From Desulfosporosinus fructosivorans (lineage in GTDB: Bacteria; Bacillota; Desulfitobacteriia; Desulfitobacteriales; Desulfitobacteriaceae): a stretch of 64,000 nt of DNA. This document shows positions 53,420 to 62,738 of the stretch, one piece after another. The stretch covers positions 434,001 through 498,000 of the forward strand of contig NZ_SPQQ01000004.1 of the NCBI RefSeq assembly GCF_004766045.1, read 5' to 3'. Positions within the stretch are counted from its first letter, which is position 1; every line of letters starts with the position of its first letter. The notes under the pieces are model-generated. The model did no database searches. It saw nothing but the letters and a program-made list of their open reading frames with translations, and was not told where the DNA came from. Made by a program: the position numbers and the translations under genes.

Positions 53420-54727
53420 CTAGGTTTTACTAATAAGTGCATTGCTGTAATAAAACGATAATATATCCTTATAATTATACCCTAATTGGGACATATGATA
53501 AGCACCCCATTGGGACATCCCGACACCATGCCCCCACCCCCGTCCGTCAAAAATATAAACTCCGTATGGTTGTGAATCAGTACTGGGTCCAAGGGCTGAA
53601 CTATAGAGTTTAGAGAGTAAGGGGCCCTGCTCCGTTTGGGGTACTGCTGTTAAACCCGATTTCCTTAACGGATCTTGGCTTGTAGCCATTTTTCGAGATT
53701 CAAAGAAACTCCCTAGAAAAGCGAACTCTCGAATAGGTTGGCCATATGGATAAAATTTTCTAACGAACGTCCGCCCTGTAACAGTTTTTGACTTCCCGAA
53801 CCCATCTTCCATCCTAACACTTTTTACCCTACCAGAGGGGTATTTGTCAAGTTCAACCTTTTGTACGGGACCAAGTCCAAAGCTAGAGCCCAGGACCGGA
53901 GCTGAGACGATGAATCGCCATCGATTCGCTGCACCTCCGACTGTTTGTGAAAAGGGATCTGGATGAGCCACATTGTTGGCATCTGACTTTCCCCATACAT
54001 TTATAGCGTCTTCTGTATATCCTCCACTATGCGAGGAATAAAGTGCTTCGATCGGTTGCTTGCTCTGTTCATCGACGAGAATTTCCCCTCGCGTTGCATC
54101 AACTGCCACTGAAGCCTCTCCCTCCACGAGTTTACCTGCATAGGCTTGATCAATATCAGGAGAATCTGTGATCGCCTTTTTACCATTCTCAGTATGTTTA
54201 ACCAAGAAGGTCCGAGCAGCAACTGCTTGTGCCTTGAGCGCCTCTGCCCCGCCATTAGACCATTCATTGCTCATCTCAATAGGCACAACGCCTTTAAGGT
54301 AGTCTTCACTACCCACCCTATTGACCAACTTCCAATGACTGTTCTGCCAAGTTAGGTGCAAATCGCCACGATAAACAACTGCTTTATCCTCTGGTGTTTT
54401 AACACTCAAGCTACCTGAATTGATCCCTTTAATCTCCACGACAGCCCCTCTAAGAACTTGAAACTCCTCATGGTTAATCCTGAGTACCGGGGTCCACCCG
54501 CCCCACCCCACTTGCAGGCTAGAACCTGCCGGAAATTTTCGAGTCGTTGAATCCACAATTAGCTGATAATCCCCTTTTTCCACTTCGATTTCCACCCACC
54601 CGGCCTGGCCCAATTTCCATACAAGCTCCACCGAAACTTCTTTGGCCTGGCAAGGTTCAGCCTGAATCAACATACATATTAATAACACCGCACACAAAAA
54701 TGGTACCCGATACACAATCCGAAGCAT
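53420..54727 (-). CDS. SpoIID/LytB-domain protein
   Basis: 435 residues with a signal peptide (about 1-29, ending near QAEPCQAK). The SpoIID domain has [16 protein letters not shown] near 145, [16 protein letters not shown] near 165, and [17 protein letters not shown] near 230; the end has [31 protein letters not shown], a strong family hallmark. SpoIID enzymes are lytic transglycosylases that remodel the septal wall during engulfment; this locus (next to queA and ruv) holds the LytB-like paralogue in Clostridia, so its time of action may differ from true SpoIID. Confidence 0.9.
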   Translation of the reverse strand: MLRIVYRVPFLCAVLLICMLIQAEPCQAKEVSVELVWKLGQAGWVEIEVEKGDYQLIVDSTTRKFPAGSSLQVGWGGWTPVLRINHEEFQVLRGAVVEIKGINSGSLSVKTPEDKAVVYRGDLHLTWQNSHWKLVNRVGSEDYLKGVVPIEMSNEWSNGGAEALKAQAVAARTFLVKHTENGKKAITDSPDIDQAYAGKLVEGEASVAVDATRGEILVDEQSKQPIEALYSSHSGGYTEDAINVWGKSDANNVAHPDPFSQTVGGAANRWRFIVSAPVLGSSFGLGPVQKVELDKYPSGRVKSVRMEDGFGKSKTVTGRTFVRKFYPYGQPIREFAFLGSFFESRKMATSQDPLRKSGLTAVPQTEQGPLLSKLYSSALGPSTDSQPYGVYIFDGRGWGHGVGMSQWGAYHMSQLGYNYKDILSFYYSNALISKT

Positions 54728-54872
54728 GCTCTAACACACCCTCTTTCTTGTGTTCAGATTACCCTTTTTCCTCCGCTAATATGCTCTTACTCAACAGCTA
54801 GGACTCGGAAATATTCGACAAATAAATGTCGTTTGTATTCAAATCGCAGTTCCTTCTAAAATACGAGAAAGA

Positions 54873-54912
54873 AGAACCGTCCCCCTACTTGTACAAGTTC
54901 CGGATCGGTTCT
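54873..54912. repeat. REP-like hairpin between ruvB and the SpoIID-like gene
   Basis: AGAACCG (54873-54879) pairs with CGGTTCT (54906-54912); inside lies ACTTGTACAAGT, itself a palindrome. The block AGAACCGTCCCC resembles REP-like sequences associated with Y1-type transposases in Firmicutes (from memory). No ORF spans it. Confidence 0.5.
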
Positions 54913-54947
54913 GGCACTTGCATTTCCGAGCATATTCAATCGTCCCT

Positions 54948-55982
54948 CTACTTACCTTCTTCTGGGAAAAGTCCACTGTCCGCCCGATTTTGGGGGATTG
55001 GGTATCCTAAATGTTGATAAGCTCGCGCTGTTGCCACGCGTCCTCGTGGAGTTCGTTGCAGAAATCCCATTTGCAGTAAAAACGGCTCGACAACATCTTC
55101 AATTGTCACTGACTCTTCCCCAATTGTCGACGCAAGAGTCTCCAGACCAACGGGTCCCCCAGCAAACACTTCAATTATCGTCTTTAAAGCTTTCTGGTCA
55201 ATCTGATCCAAGCCCACTGGGTCAACTTCTAAGCGATTTAGTGCTTCTCGTGCGATCGTTTGAGTAACGACGCCATCTTCCCAAACCAAGGCGAAATCCC
55301 TAACTCGTTTTAACAGGCGATTTCCCACTCTTGGTGTTCCCCGGGAACGTCGGGCGATTTCTTCCGCGCCGTCATCGGTGATATCCAATCTCAAAATACC
55401 TGCTGCACGAAGCACAATGTCTTTTAAGTCCTCAACTTCATAGAATTCAAGACGACTGATAACTCCGAAACGATCACGCAAGGGAGAGGTTAACTGCCCA
55501 GCACGGGTTGTCGCCCCCACCAACGTAAACGGAGGTAGGGACAGTCGAATAGACCGCGCACTTGGACCTTTTCCAATTACGATATCTAGACACCCATCTT
55601 CCATGGCTGAATAAAGAATTTCTTCGGTCGTAGCATTCAAACGGTGGATTTCATCGATAAATAACACATCCCGAGGCTCTAAAGCTGTCAGGATAGCTGC
55701 CAAATCTCCTGGCCGTTCAATAGCTGGACCCGAAGTAGTACGGATACTTACGCCCATTTCGGCAGCAATAATATTGGCGAGGGTCGTTTTTCCTAAACCA
55801 GGTGGACCATATAATAAGACGTGATCCAAGGCTTCTCCACGGGTAGAAGCGGCCTGAATAAAGATACTTAAATTTTCTTTAATCTTTGTCTGACCAATAT
55901 AATCACCCATGCGGCTCGGACGAAGTACTTCTCCTTCTTGATCTGTAAGTTGTTCTTGGGGAGCAACCAGACGCTCTTCCAT
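54948..55982 (-). CDS. ruvB: Holliday junction branch migration helicase subunit RuvB
   Basis: 344 residues from the ATG at 55982, seven bases after [24 protein letters not shown], Walker [13 protein letters not shown], Walker [16 protein letters not shown], sensor 1 [18 protein letters not shown], and the winged-helix tail with [19 protein letters not shown] are all intact. The AAA+ motor of RuvABC. Confidence 0.97.
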   Translation of the reverse strand: MEERLVAPQEQLTDQEGEVLRPSRMGDYIGQTKIKENLSIFIQAASTRGEALDHVLLYGPPGLGKTTLANIIAAEMGVSIRTTSGPAIERPGDLAAILTALEPRDVLFIDEIHRLNATTEEILYSAMEDGCLDIVIGKGPSARSIRLSLPPFTLVGATTRAGQLTSPLRDRFGVISRLEFYEVEDLKDIVLRAAGILRLDITDDGAEEIARRSRGTPRVGNRLLKRVRDFALVWEDGVVTQTIAREALNRLEVDPVGLDQIDQKALKTIIEVFAGGPVGLETLASTIGEESVTIEDVVEPFLLQMGFLQRTPRGRVATARAYQHLGYPIPQNRADSGLFPEEGK

Positions 55983-56046
55983 TTTCAAGCCCTCCTCTCG
56001 TACCTCTACGCCATTATTTCACTTCCATAACTCCCCTTGTGTTTTC

Positions 56047-56643
56047 TTAACCTGGTGCCAGCATTCTCAGGGCCCTTTTCACTTGCTCCTCTGTCGATAA
56101 ATCCCCGCTGTCTTTTTGCCGACTAAGAGCCTGCTTGGCTTCGTCCAAACCAAAACCGAGAGCAAGTAATGTTTGTAGGGCTTCTGAGTGATTAAGGGGT
56201 GAGGGCGTTGAAAACGGCTCTTCTCCAGTCGGAAAAGAAACGTGGCCTTTGAATTTTTCTTTGAGTTCTAAAATAAGTCGTTGAGCTGTTTTTTTCCCAA
56301 TACCCGGCACCTTGGTTAGTAAATTAAGATTTTCACTAACAATGGCACTCTCAATCTGTACCGCCCCGAAGGTCGAAAGTAGGGATATGGCAGCTTTAGG
56401 TCCAATGCCCGAAACACTCAACATTTCTAAAAAGAGTTGTTTTTCTTCTAAGGAGGAAAATCCATAAAGAGATAAATCATCTTCCCGCATAACCACATGG
56501 GTGTATATCACAAGTTCTTGCCCAGCACTAGACTTAGCCAAAAGGCCATAGGGCACCGTCAGTAAATATCCAACCCCTTGAACATCAAGCACTAAACGTT
56601 CTGTTTGGATTTCCCACACCTTACCCCGCAACATCCCAATCAT
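56047..56643 (-). CDS. ruvA: Holliday junction branch migration complex subunit RuvA
   Basis: 198 residues. An OB domain ([27 protein letters not shown]), two helix-hairpin-helix motifs ([33 protein letters not shown]) and a C-terminal RuvB-binding domain ([19 protein letters not shown]). It overlaps the ruvC stop by four bases and precedes ruvB by about 60. Confidence 0.97.
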   Translation of the reverse strand: MIGMLRGKVWEIQTERLVLDVQGVGYLLTVPYGLLAKSSAGQELVIYTHVVMREDDLSLYGFSSLEEKQLFLEMLSVSGIGPKAAISLLSTFGAVQIESAIVSENLNLLTKVPGIGKKTAQRLILELKEKFKGHVSFPTGEEPFSTPSPLNHSEALQTLLALGFGLDEAKQALSRQKDSGDLSTEEQVKRALRMLAPG

Positions 56644-57137
56644 CGGAATTCCTCCATTCTCCGATTCAATGCATAACTATGAGCATGACAAATCGCAACG
56701 GCTAAGGCATCTGCTGTATCGTCTGGCTTGGGGATTTCATCCAGTCTTAATAATCCTTTGACCATTTGTTGAACCTGTTTTTTCTCAGCCCTTCCATATC
56801 CCACGACTGCTTGTTTAATCTGTAACGGGGTATATTCATAGACGGGAATGCCTTGTTGGGCACCCGTCAACAGAACGACGCCCCGAGCATGCCCGACAGC
56901 TAGAGCGGTGGTGGTATTTTTGTTAAAGAAAAGCTCCTCAACTGCCATATGGTCCGGAGGGTGCTCGCGAAGGAACGGTACAATTTGTTCATATAACATT
57001 AACAAACGCTCTGCTAATGGCGTGTGGGCCGGCGTACGCCAGCATGAATAAGCGAGCGCACTTAAGTGATTCCCTTTTTGTTCAATTAGTCCATACCCCA
57101 TAATGGCCGTTCCTGGGTCAATTCCTAAAATAATCAT
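56640..57137 (-). CDS. ruvC: Crossover junction endodeoxyribonuclease RuvC
   Basis: 165 residues from [16 protein letters not shown] at 57137, after GAGAGGAAG. Catalytic acidic residues lie in GIDPG (Asp-7), VEELFF (Glu), and [13 protein letters not shown] (last Asp). It cuts Holliday junctions with RuvAB. The in-frame ATG-like start at 57155 lies before the ribosome site. Confidence 0.96.
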   Translation of the reverse strand: MIILGIDPGTAIMGYGLIEQKGNHLSALAYSCWRTPAHTPLAERLLMLYEQIVPFLREHPPDHMAVEELFFNKNTTTALAVGHARGVVLLTGAQQGIPVYEYTPLQIKQAVVGYGRAEKKQVQQMVKGLLRLDEIPKPDDTADALAVAICHAHSYALNRRMEEFR

Positions 57138-57224
57138 CAATCGTCTTCCTCTCAACAGAATATATTTCGACAGAAGACGGACGATTCCCTTTCTTCTACA
57201 TACCTTTCTACTCTAGATACCTTT

Positions 57225-57593
57225 TTACTCTAGCCACAGGGTTTCGTTCACTGTATCAATAAACGACTGAACCTCATCGAGTGAATAAAACTCTACCTTG
57301 GGAGCGATATCCACCATCTCCTTTGGCCAGGTCTGAACATTTAAGCCTGTAACAATAGCTTTTCCACTCGCCCCTGGTGCTCCTTCGATCACGGATAATA
57401 CTCCTTGCTCGATACCAAAATGATAGGTAGGGTTAACCCAGACATCTTCCGTTGATACTGCTTCAGCGGTGCTAGAATTCAAGGAAATACTGTTCCTACC
57501 TAAGTCGTACCACCAAGACGTTACTACAGGTACGATGCTACCAACCCCCAACCCGATAATTAGAACCAGACTAATGATTATATATCTGGACAT
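57225..57593 (-). CDS. BofC-like membrane-anchored protein
   Basis: 122 residues. An N-terminal membrane anchor (YIIISLVLIIGLGVGSIVPVV) is followed by a short external domain, with YHFGIEQGVLSVIEGAPG and WPKEMVDIAPKVEFYSLDEVQSFIDT, which resembles the BofC C-terminal domain. In B. subtilis bofC lies next to ruvA, and BofC inhibits the SpoIVB protease to restrain pro-sigma-K processing. Here the gene lies between yebC and ruvC, the same neighbourhood, but the chain is shorter than BofC. Assignment is by context and weak similarity. Confidence 0.7.
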   Translation of the reverse strand: MSRYIIISLVLIIGLGVGSIVPVVTSWWYDLGRNSISLNSSTAEAVSTEDVWVNPTYHFGIEQGVLSVIEGAPGASGKAIVTGLNVQTWPKEMVDIAPKVEFYSLDEVQSFIDTVNETLWLE

Positions 57594-57687
57594 AAAGAAG
57601 AACCCTCCTGACTTTGTCTTTTAGCTTTAGTCTTGCCAGAAGGGCATAAATTAGTCGTTATGATGTTAAAAATTGACTATTTACTTT

Positions 57688-58440
57688 TTAAAAGTCTTCA
57701 TCAGCCAAAGCATCAGCCAATTCGAAATTGGAGTACACCCCTTGAGCATCCTCATGATCTTCTAGTTTATCGATCAAATTAACCATCTTCCGAGCCTGCT
57801 CTGCATCCGTTATCTCGATTGTATTTTGCGGGATTGGGCTAATAACAGCTTCTACCACAGAGATCTTTTGATCCAGAAGAGCCTGTCGCACACCTTCCAT
57901 TGCTTCAGGAGCGGTAAGCACAACGAACCCTTCCTCATCTATTTCAAAATCTTCAGCCCCTGCGTCTAAACTCAACATCATTAAATCATCTTCAGTTAAC
58001 TTGAGTCCCTCACGTAAGATCCTCAATTGACCCTTTTCTTCGAATATCCACCCGACGCTACCCGTCTCACCCATATTTCCGCCGTTTTTAGAGAAGATAT
58101 AGCGGATTTCTCCAGCAGTACGGTTGCGGTTATCAGTTAAAATATCAATCATGACGGCAACCCCTCCGGGGCCATATCCTTCATAACGAAGCTCTTCGTA
58201 AACTGTTCCTTCAGCTCCGCCAGCCCCTTTAAGAATAGCGCGCTGGATGTTCTCATTAGGGACATTTTCTGCTTTGGCGTTTTCAATGGCGATCTTTAAG
58301 CGGAAGTCGTTCATATCTCCCCCACTGGCACGGGAGGCAACCACCAGTTCCCGACCTAGTTTGGTGAACATTTTCCCCTTATGTGCATCTGCCTTACCTT
58401 TTTTATGCTTAATGTTTGCCCACTTTGAATGTCCTGACAT
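57688..58440 (-). CDS. YebC/PmpR-family transcription/translation regulator
   Basis: 250 residues from MSGHSKWANIKHKKGKADA at 58440, eight bases after AAGGAGGA. NVPNENIQRAILKGAGG and GYGPGGVAVMIDILTDNRNRTAGEIRYIFSKNGGNMGETGSVGWIF are family blocks; the acidic C-terminal part ends LADEDF. YebC proteins act on transcription and, as shown in recent work, help ribosomes on proline-rich stretches. It stands first in the run that continues to bofC-like and ruvCAB. Confidence 0.94.
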   Translation of the reverse strand: MSGHSKWANIKHKKGKADAHKGKMFTKLGRELVVASRASGGDMNDFRLKIAIENAKAENVPNENIQRAILKGAGGAEGTVYEELRYEGYGPGGVAVMIDILTDNRNRTAGEIRYIFSKNGGNMGETGSVGWIFEEKGQLRILREGLKLTEDDLMMLSLDAGAEDFEIDEEGFVVLTAPEAMEGVRQALLDQKISVVEAVISPIPQNTIEITDAEQARKMVNLIDKLEDHEDAQGVYSNFELADALADEDF

Positions 58441-58650
58441 GACCAAACTCCTCCTTATGCTAGTACACTATTAAGTAGTTTAGCATAGGGTAATTTCCCT
58501 TGTAAAGCTATATATAGGAAAACTTACCCCAGAGCTAATAAAAGATTACTTCGGTAGATAAATAAAATCTCCATTGTTCCATATATTTTCGGATTTTCAC
58601 AAGCACGAAGCGTCTGTATATATTCCATAATTTTCATAAGTCTAAGTCTT

Positions 58651-58824
58651 TTAATTACCCTCTTTATACGTCATACCATATTCTTTAAGGACAGCTATCA
58701 GATTTTTTATTGCTTTTGGACCAATTCCATGTAAGCGCAATATCTCATCTTCTCGATACTGCGACAATTGGTTTAGTGACTCTATCCCTGGTTCTTTTAG
58801 TGCGCGTTGTGCAGGCGCCGGTGA
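58651..58824 (-). pseudogene. Decayed helix-hairpin-helix (RNAP alpha-CTD-like) gene
   Basis: The minus strand encodes PAPAQRALKEPGIESLNQLSQ and YREDEILRLHGIGPKAIKNL, ending in KEYGMTYKEGN and TAA at 58651. This matches the small HhH / alpha-CTD-like proteins that read PAxRALxxAGIxxLxxLxxxxExELLxLHGxGPKA. Upstream of the Pro there is an in-frame TGA (58825-58827) and no start codon, so the N-terminus is lost. The rest of the gap 58447-59009 has no other gene; ATTCGAATTCGAAT at 58965-58978 is a perfect palindrome. Confidence 0.7.
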
Positions 58825-58868
58825 TCATCCTTGTTGCTTCAATCCAACAACTTTTGGTTTAATCCTTA

Positions 58869-58911
58869 ATAAAAAACTTTACACCCCGCATTCACACGGG
58901 ATGTAAAGTTA
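58869..58911 (-). terminator. Terminator downstream of cysK
   Basis: AACTTTACATCCCG pairs with CGGGGTGTAAAGTT on the minus strand with a T run following. It lies about 100 bases after the cysK stop. Confidence 0.8.
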
Positions 58912-59009
58912 TGTTATTAGCTCTTAAACTTACAATTCGGGTCGTAATCTGGTTGCTTATCGATATTCGAATTCGAATTAGAAACACAAATAACAAACAA
59001 GCATATTTT

Positions 59010-59924
59010 TTAATGAAAAACATCTGTGCTCAAGTACCGTTCTCCTGTATCTGGAGCCATCACAACTATGTTTTTCCCTTCTCCTAAGGTTGCTGCAACT
59101 TTCAATGCTGCACACACTGCAGCCCCTGAAGAGATACCAACTAAAATCCCTTCTTCGCGAGCTAAACGCCTTGTTATCTCTAAGGCATCCTCATTGCTCA
59201 CTTGAAGAAGCTCATCCAATATTGATTTATTCAATACCTCAGGAACGAACCCAGCACCAATTCCTTGAATTTTATGTGGCCCTGGTTTTCCACCTGAAAT
59301 AACTGGAGAAGAAGCGGGTTCAACCCCGATAATTTTTATTTCTGGAAGAGACGCTTTTAATACCTCCCCAACCCCAGTAACCGTTCCTCCCGTCCCGATA
59401 CCGGCAACAAACGCATCAATATTTTTCAACTGATCGAGAAGTTCTAACGCCGTGCTTCGTCTATGTGCTTCTGGGTTTGCAGGATTTTCAAATTGCTGAG
59501 GCATAAAGTAATCTGGATTATCATTCAGCAACCGTTTTGCCTCTGCAATCGCCCCTTTCATTCCTTCCGCTCCAGGAGTTAACACAAATTCTGCACCGTA
59601 GGCTGCCATGAGCTGACGCCGTTCAACACTCAACGTATCTGGCATAACAACAATTAAGTGATAACCACGGGCTGCAGCGATCATGGCTAGTCCAATCCCA
59701 GTATTTCCGCTAGTCGGCTCGACGATGGTCCCTCCAGGCTTTAGGGCCCCTCGTTTTTCGGCATCCTGAACCATACCCAAGGCAATGCGGTCTTTCACAC
59801 TTCCACCTGGATTGAACGATTCAACTTTAACATAAATATTGGCCATTCCTGACTTAACCATGCGCTGTAAACGAACCAAAGGGGTCTGCCCTATCAAATC
59901 TGTAATAGAATTAGCGACTCGCAT
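59010..59924 (-). CDS. cysK: Cysteine synthase (O-acetylserine sulfhydrylase)
   Basis: 304 residues. The PLP lysine lies in NPGGSVKDRIALGM near residue 44, the substrate loop is EPTSGNTGIGLAM near 68, and the phosphate loop is GIGTGGTVTGVG near 176. It forms cysteine from O-acetylserine and sulfide. Own promoter upstream; no cysE in the window. GGGGTAATTGAT precedes the ATG. Confidence 0.95.
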   Translation of the reverse strand: MRVANSITDLIGQTPLVRLQRMVKSGMANIYVKVESFNPGGSVKDRIALGMVQDAEKRGALKPGGTIVEPTSGNTGIGLAMIAAARGYHLIVVMPDTLSVERRQLMAAYGAEFVLTPGAEGMKGAIAEAKRLLNDNPDYFMPQQFENPANPEAHRRSTALELLDQLKNIDAFVAGIGTGGTVTGVGEVLKASLPEIKIIGVEPASSPVISGGKPGPHKIQGIGAGFVPEVLNKSILDELLQVSNEDALEITRRLAREEGILVGISSGAAVCAALKVAATLGEGKNIVVMAPDTGERYLSTDVFH

Positions 59925-59962
59925 ATCAATTACCCCATTTCATATCGTTTTAGTATGGATTA

Positions 59963-59991
59963 ATAATATCAATAATTATACTCTTTGTCAA
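59963..59991 (-). promoter_or_regulatory. Sigma-A promoter of cysK
   Basis: TTGACA (59986-59991), a 17-base spacer and TATTAT (59963-59968), overlapping the end of the DUF3842-like gene. Confidence 0.7.
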
Positions 59992-60401
59992 ACCTGTTTA
60001 AGTCGTTCTTCCACTTCTAATACTAGGGCCTCAATCTGGTGGGGCAGAGGGATACGAAGGATTCCAACCAGCATAATATTCCCACGTTGGATAGGGAGAA
60101 GCAATTTATCCGCTTTACTGGCAGAAATTGCCGTAGCCATTGCTGGAGTGATTTCGCCCAAGAGACCATACACCATCATAACCGAAACCGAACCCACAAT
60201 TAGATCAACCCGATCTACATTATAGCAAATCGCAGACTCTCCTGAAGCGCCTTCAGTCGCCCCAGCACGCAACATAGCTCCAGTTGCTAGGGCATTGGTT
60301 CCCAAAGCTAGTATATCCAAACCAGGCATTTTATTACGTAACTGCTGGACTATATGTTTACCAATGCCACCACCCTGTCCATCAATGACTGCTATCCGCA
60401 T
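59988..60401 (-). CDS. DUF3842-like protein
   Basis: 137 residues from the ATG at 60401 (AGGAGGGTATT upstream). MRIAVIDGQGGGIGKHIVQQL is a nucleotide-binding-like beta-alpha start, followed by ALGTNALATGAMLRAGATEGASGESAI and a hydrophobic LIVGSVSVMMVYGLLGEITPAMA. The family occurs in anaerobic Firmicutes; its role is unknown. It follows hypE by 40 bases and may be the end of the hyp operon, which hints at a link to hydrogenase or redox metabolism. Confidence 0.85.
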   Translation of the reverse strand: MRIAVIDGQGGGIGKHIVQQLRNKMPGLDILALGTNALATGAMLRAGATEGASGESAICYNVDRVDLIVGSVSVMMVYGLLGEITPAMATAISASKADKLLLPIQRGNIMLVGILRIPLPHQIEALVLEVEERLKQV

Positions 60402-60440
60402 AATACCCTCCTGATCCATCTTTAGTTGGTGAGTTCACTC

Positions 60441-61433
60441 TCAACAAATTCGAGGGAGGTGTTCACCTTCTAGCATGCCAACTATTCTTTTTCCCCCCAG
60501 AGGAGTTTCTATAAGTACGAGCCCTGACTTTCCTTCTTGAACATGCCCGATACGCCTAGCCTTGCGCCCCAGTGGATGCGCTCGCATGTTCAGGAGAACT
60601 TCATCAGCCACTTCTGGGGCCACGATAACCAATGCTTTTCCTTCGTTCGCTAAGTAAAGAGGCTCTAGACCTAACATCTCACAGGCCCCTTCAACGCTTG
60701 GAGAAAGGGGAATTTGTTCTTCTATTAATAGCATACTTACGCCAGCTTGCCCAGCCAATTCATTGAGTGTTGTCGCAACACCCCCACGGGTAGGGTCTCT
60801 CATGCATTTGACTCCTGGCATATAAAAGGCATCGATAAGTCCATTTAAAGGCGCACAATCACTAACTACTGGAGTTTGGAATTCAAGCCCTTCGCGCTCA
60901 GATAAAATCGCAATTCCATGATCTCCAATCGTTCCGGTAATAAGAATCTCATCTCCTGGTTGAATCTGCTCTGGACCCACTAAACGATCTGTAATATACC
61001 CAATCCCAGTCGTGTTTATAAAGATTTTGTCCGCACTCCCGCGTTCCACAACCTTCGTATCCCCACAGACAATAGCGACACCAGCTTCGGCAGCTGTCTG
61101 AGCAACACTCTCAATAATTCGCCCTAACTCATCCATTGGTAATCCTTCTTCTAAAATAAGCGCTAGGGTTAAAAATTTTGGAATTGCTCCACTAACCGCA
61201 AGGTCATTGACCGTACCGCAAACCGCAAGTTTGCCTATATTTCCTCCCCGGAAAAACAAAGGGGAAACCACGAAAGAATCAGTTGTAACAGCCAATTGCT
61301 CTTTACCCGGCAATAATGTAGCATCATTCATTTGGTTTAGGTAAGGGTTTCCCAGATATTTTTGGAACAGGGTTTTAATTAATTCATGACTAAGCCGTCC
61401 ACCACTGCCATGGGCCAAGAGTATTCGTTCCAT
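60441..61433 (-). CDS. hypE: Hydrogenase expression/formation protein HypE
   Basis: 330 residues. LLAHGSGGRLSHELI at the start, ATP-binding AIR-synthase-like DATLLPGKEQLAVTTDSF and GNIGKLAVCGTVNDLAV, and the C-terminal PRIC whose Cys carries the carbamoyl group turned into cyanide. With HypF it makes the CN ligands of NiFe hydrogenase. Its ATG overlaps the hypD stop by one base. Confidence 0.97.
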   Translation of the reverse strand: MERILLAHGSGGRLSHELIKTLFQKYLGNPYLNQMNDATLLPGKEQLAVTTDSFVVSPLFFRGGNIGKLAVCGTVNDLAVSGAIPKFLTLALILEEGLPMDELGRIIESVAQTAAEAGVAIVCGDTKVVERGSADKIFINTTGIGYITDRLVGPEQIQPGDEILITGTIGDHGIAILSEREGLEFQTPVVSDCAPLNGLIDAFYMPGVKCMRDPTRGGVATTLNELAGQAGVSMLLIEEQIPLSPSVEGACEMLGLEPLYLANEGKALVIVAPEVADEVLLNMRAHPLGRKARRIGHVQEGKSGLVLIETPLGGKRIVGMLEGEHLPRIC

Positions 61434-62530
61434 TAGTCTTCACTCCTTTGTACGTATCGATGATATGCTGCACAAGAGCCTTCGGAAGACACCATACATG
61501 GTCCGACAGGCTTCATCGGCGTACAACGTTTGCCGAACATTGGACATTGAGTCGGATAAATTCGTCCTTTTAAGACATCTCCACACCGGCAACCTGGTGT
61601 TTCCGCTGATCTAAAAACTGGCAATGCAAATTTCCGCGTCGCATCCCAAGCACCATATTCTTCCCGTATGCCCAAGCCACTTTGCCGGATCATCCCTATG
61701 CCCCGCCAGGATGCGTCAACTGGCTCAAAAACTCGTTCCACTACCCTTTTAGCATGTGGATTTCCCTCTGCTCTAGCAACACGTTTATATTGAATTTCAA
61801 TTTTCGAGCGGCCCTCTGCTCGTTGACGAAGAAGCATAACAATGGCTTCCAAGATATCTAAAGCAGAGAAGCCAGTCACAACTCCTGGCAAACCATAATC
61901 TTTGGCCATAAACTCAATCGGTTCTGTGCCAATAATGGCACAAACATGTCCCGGGTCTAGGAAGGCATCCACCACCAATTCTTCATCTTCAGCTAACAAT
62001 CTTAAGACTGGGGGAACGACCTTGTGCATGGATAACACGCTATAATTAGCAATTCCCTCTTGTTTAGCAGTCTCTAAACTCACCGCTACCGTAGGGGTCG
62101 TCGTTTCAAACCCAATACCCAGAAATGCAACCTCTTTATCTGGGTTTTGACGGGCTAACTCTAAAGCATCTTGGGTCGAATAAACAATTCGAACGTCCGC
62201 TCCTTCTGCTCTTAGAACCTGTAAATTTTTCTCTGTCCCTGGTACCCGAATCATGTCCCCGAAGGTTGCCGTAATAACATTTGGCTGGGCGGCCAAATAA
62301 AGATAACGGTCAATATCACTGCTATCTGTAACACATACTGGACAACCTGGTCCGGAAATTAGCCGGATACTGGTCGGCAACAGCTCTCGCAGCGCATTTT
62401 TGGCGATGGCTACAGTATGCGTTCCACAAACCTCCATGATTGTAAACGGGCTCTGGGCCAGGGTTTGAATTTCCGCCAAATATCCTTTCGCCAAATACCG
62501 TAAGTCTTTACTCTCCTTCTTCATAGGCAT
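61433..62530 (-). CDS. hypD: Hydrogenase formation protein HypD
   Basis: 365 residues from the ATG at 62530, six bases after TGGAGG. MEVCGTHTVAIAK near residue 33, SGPGCPVCVT near 65 and GFETTTPT near 150 hold the catalytic cysteines; C-terminal CRCGDVLKGRIYPTQCPMFGKRC binds the 4Fe-4S cluster. It builds the Fe(CN)2CO unit with HypC. It overlaps hypC by 23 bases. Confidence 0.97.
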   Translation of the reverse strand: MPMKKESKDLRYLAKGYLAEIQTLAQSPFTIMEVCGTHTVAIAKNALRELLPTSIRLISGPGCPVCVTDSSDIDRYLYLAAQPNVITATFGDMIRVPGTEKNLQVLRAEGADVRIVYSTQDALELARQNPDKEVAFLGIGFETTTPTVAVSLETAKQEGIANYSVLSMHKVVPPVLRLLAEDEELVVDAFLDPGHVCAIIGTEPIEFMAKDYGLPGVVTGFSALDILEAIVMLLRQRAEGRSKIEIQYKRVARAEGNPHAKRVVERVFEPVDASWRGIGMIRQSGLGIREEYGAWDATRKFALPVFRSAETPGCRCGDVLKGRIYPTQCPMFGKRCTPMKPVGPCMVSSEGSCAAYHRYVQRSED

Positions 62531-62738
62531 TGGCTACCTCCAGTAAAAGTTCTTCCGTTTCTTTCGCACTCTCATCGTCAATAATTCCAATGGCGAATCC
62601 GGCATGAACTAAAACGTATTCACCAATTCTGACCTCTGGGACCAAGTCAATACTTATGATTCGTTCATTACCCATCATATCCACTTTAGCAAGCGACTCA
62701 TTTATCGTGACAATTTTAGCAGGAATGGCTAAACACAT
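62508..62738 (-). CDS. hypC: Hydrogenase assembly chaperone HypC
   Basis: 76 residues. MCLAIPAKIV carries the essential N-terminal Cys-2; VGEYVLVHAGFAIGIID (here IGEYVLVHAGFAIGIIDD) is the other family block. It holds iron between HypD and the hydrogenase large subunit. hypF ends directly before its ATG, with GAGGTG as the ribosome site. Confidence 0.96.
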   Translation of the reverse strand: MCLAIPAKIVTINESLAKVDMMGNERIISIDLVPEVRIGEYVLVHAGFAIGIIDDESAKETEELLLEVANAYEEGE

